Shown here piece by piece: positions 1-7,740 of a DNA stretch of 7,740 nt. Made by a program: the position numbers and the translations under genes. The DNA is from Planctomycetota bacterium. GTDB lineage: Bacteria > Planctomycetota > UBA1135. The notes below the pieces were generated by a model. The model was given only the letters and a program-made list of their open reading frames with translations. It was not told where the DNA came from and did no database searches. The DNA lies in contig JACNJP010000245.1 of assembly GCA_014382465.1 (NCBI GenBank), positions 1 through 7,740 of the forward strand. The letters are read 5' to 3'. Within the stretch, counting starts at the first letter, position 1, and each line of letters begins with the position of its first letter.

Positions 1-1
1 T

Positions 2-2809
2 TCCAGGGGAGAAAGGGAGTCTCCCCGGTGGACGCGGCCCCCGGAGGGGGCCCTGCGCGCGGGCGGGGCCGGGCCCACCCGCCGGGCCCGCCCCCTGGCC
101 CGCGCCCCGGCGACGGCCGAGGCCCCCGCCCGGGACCCCGTCGAGGCGGCGCTCGCGACCCCGCCTGGGACCCTCGGCGGCGGCATCCGCCCGTGGCTGG
201 CGACGGTCGCGCGCAACCTCGCCGCGACCCGGCGACGGGCCGCTGGCCGCCGGCTCCGGCGGGAGGAGCGCGTGAACATCGCGGCTCCCGAGACCCCGGT
301 CGACGCCGCCAAGCGCACCGAGCTCTTCAGCGGCCTCGCCCAGGCGGTCGTCGAGCTGCCGGACCCCTACCGCGAGACCGTGCTGCTGTGCTTCTACGAG
401 GGCCGGTCGACGCGCCAGGTGGCGAAGCAGCTCGGCATCTCCGTGGAAGCCCTGCGGACCCGCCGCAAGCGCGCGGTGGCGATGCTGCGCGGGCGCATGA
501 CCAAGCGCCACGGCGCCGGGGCCTTGCTGGCGCTGGTGCCGGAGGTCGGCGCGACCGTCTCCGTCTCCGTGAGCGCCTTGCTGGCGAGCAAGGCCGGCTG
601 GCTCCTGCCCGCGGCCGCCGCGCTGCTGCTCGGCGTCACCGGCTGGGTGATGTTCAAGACGGACTCCGCCGCCGCGGCGTCGGATCGCGAGCGGCACGCC
701 ACGGTTCCCGCCACCGCTCCCGCGAGCGAGAGCGACCAGGCTGGAGCGCTGGCCGCGGCGCAGCCCGCCGGGATCCTGGCCGGCGCTCAGCTCCGCGCGC
801 CCTTGGCCGTCGCCGCCACGACCGGCGTGCAGGTCCTGCTCGTCCGCGAACCCAGCGGCGAAGCGGTGGCCGGCGCCACCGTGGCGGCGCGCTTCACCCC
901 CGAAGGCGGCGAGGCGACCTCGCTCGAGGCGGTGACCGACACCGACGGCTCCTGCTGGTTGGCGCTCCCCGCTGGAGTCGAGATCCTGCTGCAGAGCCGG
1001 CGGCTCGGCCTGATTCCCCAAGCGGTCTTCGGCGGAGGGGGCTACCCCGAGGCGCTCACCCTGGAAAACGGCGAAGCACGCGCCGTCACCCTCACCAGTC
1101 CGAAGCCGGCGACCGTGACCGGATCGGTGGTTGACGAGGCCGGGCTGCCCGTCGTGGGCGCCGAGATCTCGGCCTTTGAGAACGGCCGGGACCCCGGCTT
1201 CGCCGCGCCGCCTGCCCTGACCGTGGCGACCGATTCCGCGGGCTGCTTCCGTTTCGAGGGCCTGCTCGGAGAGACCACGCTGGTGGCGAGCCAGGGAGAG
1301 AGGCGCGGAGACCAGTGGCTCGTCGGAGATCTCCGCTCTGGACAGCTCCTCGAAGGGACCCAGTTCCGGCTCGTGCCGGCGCGGCCGCTGAAGGTCACGG
1401 TGCGGAACGAGGTCGGCGAGCCGCTCGAGGGGGCGTCGGTGCACTGCATCCCGCACCAGGCGATGCTCTGGTCCGACGGGAGCATGGAGCCGAAGTACCT
1501 GGCCCCGATCACCAGCCTCATCGTCACCGAGGCCGACGGCGTCGCCCTGGTGCCGCACCGCGGCGCCGATGCCTACCAGTTGAGCGTCGAGCATCCGGAC
1601 ATGAAGCAACGCCAGGTCCGGGGTATCGACCCGGAGCTTTCGGAGATGGTCGTCGTGCTCAGCGAACTCGACCAGTTCTTCGGCCGCGTGCTGGACCCGC
1701 TGGGGCAGCCGGTGGTCGGCGCGCAGGTGGGCGCGCTCTTCAACCGGACCACCGACGCCGACGGCTGGTTCAAGCTTCCGTTCCGCGAGCAGCCCGTTCT
1801 TCCGCCCGACCACCCGATCCCCTTCCCGTGGACCTTCCCGGTCCAGGCGGAGGGATTCGCCAGCGCCGTGGTGGTCCACCCGGATCCGGCGGACCGCTTT
1901 CCCTTGGTGATCCAGTTGGAGCCCGAAGCCGTGCTCGAGGGCCGGCTGATCGACGCTGCGGGCCATGGGGTCGCCGACGCTTTCCTCCGGCTCGAGCGGG
2001 CGCCGTGGGCACAGCCGTGGACGGATTACACACTTCCCGACGGACGCTCCGGGACCATCGGCGCTCCACCCAATTGGACGGAGGGCCTCCGTTCCTCGGT
2101 TTGGTGGACCACGGATGACACCGGCGCCTTCCAACTGCGCGGCTTAGCTGCCGACCTCTTCCGCGTCCGCTTCTACCGAGACCAACACGGGCCCCTTCTG
2201 GCTGTCACGGAGCATCGCAGCGACGGTGGGCCGATCACGGTATGCCGCGGTGATGGCATGCAGGACTACCGAGTGATCCGCGGAAGGATCACGAACAGCG
2301 CCACCGGCGAACCGCTGAACAAGACGCGCGTCTTCTCTGACGCTCGAGGCTTCGCCTTCCACGACGCGGCTGCCGTGAACAGCGACCCGGATGGCTCCTA
2401 TGCCCTCGCCGGCCTTTCGGACGGACGGGCCAACTTGACCATCTACAAACCGGACTTCGCCCAACTCCAACTCAAGCTGGACGGCACCGAGCCCGCGCTC
2501 CACGAGCGCGACTTCGCCCTCCACCCCTTCTGCGAGGCGCGGCTGCGGATCCTCGACGCCGAAGGCGTCCCGGCCGCAGGGGCGTTGGTCCGCATTCACG
2601 ATCCGCAGGGCGGAATCCTCCGCTCGGTCACCGCCGGCGGCGACCGCAGCCTGCAGAGCCTGGACACCCTCGGCGAAATCGACTTCCAGGGCGCACCGGG
2701 CGGCGCTTTCCTGCTACGGGTGATGGACTTGCGCCGCCAACTGCTCGGCGAGTTCGCGTTGGACTGGACCATTCCGCCGGTGGGCGTGGTGGAGCTGCGG
2801 CTTCCCTGA
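2..2809 (+). CDS. ECF-type sigma factor fused to a transmembrane segment and carboxypeptidase-regulatory-like repeats (5' end partial or damaged)
   Basis: The frame is open from base 2 to a TGA at 2807-2809. The first in-frame ATG/GTG is GTG 272, but homology begins earlier. Codons at about 161-271 read GGGIRPWLATVARNLA followed by an Arg-rich stretch, typical of the end of sigma region 2. GTG 272 is therefore probably not the true start, and the gene starts near or before the left edge. Numbering from GTG 272: sigma region 4 lies at about 17-75, with a helix-turn-helix near 45-67 (TRQVAKQLGISVEALRTRRK). A basic stretch (65-80) follows, then a hydrophobic segment at about 107-128. A small-residue linker leads into about seven repeats beginning near 186, 280, 373, 469, 553, 668 and 754. 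Several carry a G-x-V/I-x-D-x-x-G-x-P-V-x-G-A pattern typical of CarboxypepD_reg-like domains. I infer N-terminus inside and repeats outside. A second weaker hydrophobic stretch (82-105) could alter that topology. The repeats' ligand is unknown. Sigma factors with such C-terminal extensions are known in Planctomycetes and Acidobacteria. Confidence 0.8.
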   Translation, partial: SRGERESPRWTRPPEGALRAGGAGPTRRARPLARAPATAEAPARDPVEAALATPPGTLGGGIRPWLATVARNLAATRRRAAGRRLRREERVNIAAPETPVDAAKRTELFSGLAQAVVELPDPYRETVLLCFYEGRSTRQVAKQLGISVEALRTRRKRAVAMLRGRMTKRHGAGALLALVPEVGATVSVSVSALLASKAGWLLPAAAALLLGVTGWVMFKTDSAAAASDRERHATVPATAPASESDQAGALAAAQPAGILAGAQLRAPLAVAATTGVQVLLVREPSGEAVAGATVAARFTPEGGEATSLEAVTDTDGSCWLALPAGVEILLQSRRLGLIPQAVFGGGGYPEALTLENGEARAVTLTSPKPATVTGSVVDEAGLPVVGAEISAFENGRDPGFAAPPALTVATDSAGCFRFEGLLGETTLVASQGERRGDQWLVGDLRSGQLLEGTQFRLVPARPLKVTVRNEVGEPLEGASVHCIPHQAMLWSDGSMEPKYLAPITSLIVTEADGVALVPHRGADAYQLSVEHPDMKQRQVRGIDPELSEMVVVLSELDQFFGRVLDPLGQPVVGAQVGALFNRTTDADGWFKLPFREQPVLPPDHPIPFPWTFPVQAEGFASAVVVHPDPADRFPLVIQLEPEAVLEGRLIDAAGHGVADAFLRLERAPWAQPWTDYTLPDGRSGTIGAPPNWTEGLRSSVWWTTDDTGAFQLRGLAADLFRVRFYRDQHGPLLAVTEHRSDGGPITVCRGDGMQDYRVIRGRITNSATGEPLNKTRVFSDARGFAFHDAAAVNSDPDGSYALAGLSDGRANLTIYKPDFAQLQLKLDGTEPALHERDFALHPFCEARLRILDAEGVPAAGALVRIHDPQGGILRSVTAGGDRSLQSLDTLGEIDFQGAPGGAFLLRVMDLRRQLLGEFALDWTIPPVGVVELRLP
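12..19 (+). promoter_or_regulatory. possible ribosome binding site for the sigma-factor gene, paired with GTG 28
   Basis: A purine-rich AAAGGGAG lies 8 bases upstream of GTG 28, good Shine-Dalgarno spacing. GTG 28 is about 80 bases before codons reading PATAE (from about 107). That matches the usual 25-30 residue distance from the start to the DPATAED-like motif of ECF sigma region 2. However, GTG 28 is in frame 1 while the sigma homology is in frame 2, so a single-base indel in the C/G homopolymer tracts at 37-53 would be needed. I treat this as a plausible original start, not a demonstrated one. Confidence 0.3.
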
Positions 2810-2853
2810 GCCGCCCTCCGGCCCAAACGGCCAGCCGGGGCGGGGCCGGCAGG

Positions 2854-2859
2854 TAGAAT
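2854..2859 (+). promoter_or_regulatory. -10 promoter hexamer (TAGAAT) of leaderless type before the nucleotidase gene
   Basis: TAGAAT matches the TAnnnT form of the bacterial -10 element and ends 8 bases before ATG 2868. That spacing would place the transcript start at or next to the ATG. No Shine-Dalgarno lies between the hexamer and the start codon (the intervening bases are CCCGCCCC-like). No convincing -35 box is visible at the expected distance. The motif stands out because the surrounding 58-base gap is almost pure G/C. The promoter is inferred from position and sequence only. Confidence 0.45.
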
Positions 2860-2867
2860 CCCGCCCC

Positions 2868-3869
2868 ATGTCGGACTCCATCGACCGCATCCTCGAAATC
2901 GCCGCGGACGCCGGGCGCGCCGCCTCCCAGATCTGCCGCGCCGTGCTGGCCGAGGCCCCGGCCTCGCCCGACGCCATGGCCAAGCTCGGCAAGGAGCCGG
3001 TGACGGTGGCCGACTACGGCTCGCAGGCGGTGATCCTGCGGCTGGTGCAGGCGGCCTTCCCGGGGCACGGCGTGATCTCCGAGGAGGGCTCGGCGCACCT
3101 GCGCGAGAGCGCCGGCGACGCCGGCGCGGAGCAGATCGTGCGGCTGGTCGGCCAGGTCGTCGGCGAGGCCGTCGACTTCGACCAGGTCTGCGCCTGGATC
3201 GACCACGAGGGCCCGGCGGAGGCCGAGTACACCTGGGCGATCGACCCGATCGACGGCACCAAGGGCTTCCTGCGGCGCGAGCAGTACGCGGTCGCCATCG
3301 GGCTGCTGCGGCACGGCAAGCCCTACGCCGGCGTCATGGCCTGCCCCAACCTGCCGGTCGACCTGGCGTTGCCCGACGGCCCGTGCGGCGTGCTGTTCGT
3401 CGCCGCCGAAGGCCGCGGCTGCACCCGCGTGGCCCTCGACGGCGGCGCCACCGAGCCCGCCAAGGTGAACGCCGAAGCCACGCTCGCCGCGGCGCGCGTG
3501 CTCGGCTCGGTGGAGTCGGCCCACGGCGACCCCAAGATGGTGGTGGCGGCGATGGAGCGGCTCGGCATCGGCGGCGGCTTCGTGCGCTACGACAGCCAGG
3601 TCAAGTACGGCGTCGTCGCCCAAGGCGCGGCCGAGATCTATGTCCGGCCGCGCTCGAAGCCGGAGTACCGCGAGAACATCTGGGACCACGCCGCCGGGGT
3701 GGTGGTGTGCGAGCAGGCCGGGGGCCGCGTCACCGACCTGGACGGCAAGGAGCTGGACTTCTCGCGCGGCAAGAAGCTGACCGAGAACCGCGGCGTGCTC
3801 GCCACCAGCGGCGGCGCGCTGCACGACGCGGTGGTCGCCGGCATCGCCGCGATCGAAGCGCGCGCCTGA
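2868..3869 (+). CDS. 3'(2'),5'-bisphosphate nucleotidase, Hal2-type (inositol monophosphatase superfamily)
   Basis: A complete 333-residue protein, close to the usual length of Hal2-type enzymes and longer than E. coli CysQ. Superfamily metal-site motifs are all present: KEPVTVADYGSQA at 42-54, acidic ISEEG at 70-74 (Glu72/Glu73), DPIDGTKGFLRREQYAV at 126-142 (Asp126, Asp129, Thr131), and WDHAAG at 272-277 (Asp273). The GFLR-x-EQYAV extension after DPIDGT and the N-x-WDHAAG context are typical of Hal2/PAP phosphatases rather than plain inositol monophosphatases. The expected reaction is Mg2+-dependent, lithium-sensitive removal of the 3'-phosphate from 3'-phosphoadenosine 5'-phosphate, giving AMP. 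This would relieve product inhibition in sulfate assimilation or sulfotransfer. It is probably cytoplasmic, since no signal peptide is seen. ATG 2868 is chosen because the N-terminal helix starts there and a -10-like TAGAAT lies just upstream. No sulfur-assimilation gene is adjacent. Activity on inositol phosphates cannot be excluded. Confidence 0.9.
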   Translation: MSDSIDRILEIAADAGRAASQICRAVLAEAPASPDAMAKLGKEPVTVADYGSQAVILRLVQAAFPGHGVISEEGSAHLRESAGDAGAEQIVRLVGQVVGEAVDFDQVCAWIDHEGPAEAEYTWAIDPIDGTKGFLRREQYAVAIGLLRHGKPYAGVMACPNLPVDLALPDGPCGVLFVAAEGRGCTRVALDGGATEPAKVNAEATLAAARVLGSVESAHGDPKMVVAAMERLGIGGGFVRYDSQVKYGVVAQGAAEIYVRPRSKPEYRENIWDHAAGVVVCEQAGGRVTDLDGKELDFSRGKKLTENRGVLATSGGALHDAVVAGIAAIEARA

Positions 3870-3922
3870 AGGCGACAAGGCCCTCCCGGTAGTTTCGCGG
3901 TCTAGGAACCGCCGCGCCGTGG

Positions 3923-3928
3923 GACAAT
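3923..3928 (+). promoter_or_regulatory. possible -10 promoter hexamer (GACAAT) of leaderless type before maeB copy 1
   Basis: GACAAT ends 9 bases before ATG 3938, almost the same placement as TAGAAT before the nucleotidase gene. It matches four of six positions of TATAAT, lacking the initial T. No Shine-Dalgarno is evident at normal spacing: GGA at 3933-3935 is only two bases from the ATG, and GGGA at 3920-3923 is too far. A perfect 5-base inverted repeat, GCGGT at 3897-3901 and ACCGC at 3908-3912, lies where the -35 region would be and could be an operator. All of this is inference from position. Confidence 0.35.
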
Positions 3929-3937
3929 GCCCGGATC

Positions 3938-6214
<2,277 letters not shown>

Positions 6215-6239
6215 GCGGGGGCCCCGCGCGAATATTTTT
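6215..6239 (+). terminator. possible intrinsic terminator after maeB copy 1
   Basis: Directly after the TGA at 6212-6214 is a G/C-only inverted repeat, GCGGGGGCCCCGC (6215-6227). It is followed by the only A/T-rich patch in the area, including a five-T run at 6235-6239. A second small hairpin is possible: GCGAA at 6228-6232 pairs with TTCGC at 6238-6242 around a TATTT loop. The GC stem is short, its loop is tight, and the T-run begins several bases after it. This is a weak or partial terminator at best. It would lower read-through into the second malic enzyme or end the first transcript. Confidence 0.4.
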
Positions 6240-6266
6240 CGCCGCGGCCGGAACCGGGTTTAGGTA

Positions 6267-6296
6267 GTCCCGGAGGACCCACTCCGGAATTGGAGT
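6267..6296 (+). promoter_or_regulatory. structured leader with competing hairpins before maeB copy 2
   Basis: Three overlapping stems can be drawn here: GTCC 6267-6270 with GGAC 6275-6278; CCGGAG 6270-6275 with CTCCGG 6282-6287; and ACTCC 6281-6285 with GGAGT 6292-6296. The CCGGAG/CTCCGG stem shares bases with both others, so it excludes them. The last stem ends two bases before the Shine-Dalgarno G-run. Such an arrangement could tune translation of the second malic enzyme. The stems are only 4-6 base pairs, no known riboswitch or T-box features are recognised, and no clear promoter was found upstream. It is a candidate only. Confidence 0.3.
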
Positions 6297-6303
6297 AGGG
6301 GGG
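6297..6303 (+). promoter_or_regulatory. ribosome binding site deciding the ATG 6310 start of maeB copy 2
   Basis: AGGGGGG lies six bases upstream of ATG 6310, a good Shine-Dalgarno position. An earlier ATG at 6306 is only two bases from the G-run and is in another frame. ATG 6310 opens the frame that matches the first copy from its second residue onward ([13 protein letters not shown] against MSELTTRNEALDYH). Neither the nucleotidase nor the first malic enzyme has such a site. Confidence 0.65.
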
Positions 6304-6309
6304 AAATGG

Positions 6310-7740
<1,431 letters not shown>

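Noticed and set aside
272..274. GTG 272 as the real start of the sigma fusion.
   Set aside because: Clear sigma region 2 residues (RPWLATVARNLA) are encoded in the same frame upstream of it, and no Shine-Dalgarno at normal spacing supports it.
28..1134. A 368-codon frame-1 open frame starting at GTG 28.
   Set aside because: Beyond the first ~25 codons it is an Arg/Pro/Gly-rich shadow of the sigma fusion. Only its start codon may be relevant, as the original start of the sigma gene before a frameshift.
2810..2867. Possible terminator hairpin (GGCC-CAAAC-GGCC) after the sigma fusion.
   Set aside because: The stem is four self-complementary bases in a G/C-saturated gap with no T-run after it. 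Such pairings are expected by chance here.
2628..3878. A 416-codon minus-strand open frame covering the nucleotidase gene and its upstream gap.
   Set aside because: It crosses two unrelated plus-strand genes and an intergenic gap and has low-complexity composition. It is a GC-driven shadow.

Overview
This 7.7 kb window is very GC-rich (roughly 70% by eye), with all genes on the plus strand. It suggests a high-GC bacterium, most likely Planctomycetota, Acidobacteriota or a related lineage. The main clue is an ECF-type sigma factor fused to a membrane segment and a long chain of carboxypeptidase-regulatory-like (beta-sandwich) repeats, an architecture I associate with those phyla. I cannot settle the phylum from sequence alone. 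I see no rRNA, tRNA, CRISPR array, insertion sequence or phage gene.

Layout. (1) 2-2809: sigma factor/surface-domain fusion. Its first ~35 codons look damaged or belong to a poor contig edge. (2) 2868-3869: a Hal2-type 3'(2'),5'-bisphosphate nucleotidase of the inositol monophosphatase superfamily. (3) 3938-6214: a complete hybrid malic enzyme (MaeB type: malic enzyme plus phosphotransacetylase-like domain). (4) 6310-7740: a second, closely related hybrid malic enzyme that runs off the right edge. Its true reading frame has no stop inside the window, so it is easily missed and replaced by a shadow frame. The gaps between genes are 58, 68 and 95 bases. They contain leaderless-type -10 motifs before the nucleotidase and the first malic enzyme, and a terminator-like element, competing hairpins and a good Shine-Dalgarno before the second malic enzyme.

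How the genes work together. The two malic enzymes would convert malate to pyruvate plus CO2 with reduction of NAD(P)+. They would feed pyruvate and acetyl-CoA and supply reducing power, with their C-terminal phosphotransacetylase-like domains probably acting as acetyl-CoA sensors. The nucleotidase clears 3'-phosphoadenosine 5'-phosphate from sulfur metabolism and has no evident functional tie to the malic enzymes. The sigma/surface fusion looks like an independent regulator.

Points of most interest: the one-polypeptide sigma factor with an apparently extracytoplasmic repeat region; the tandem malic enzymes, strongly conserved in the catalytic part but diverging after the linker; and the structured leader unique to the second copy.
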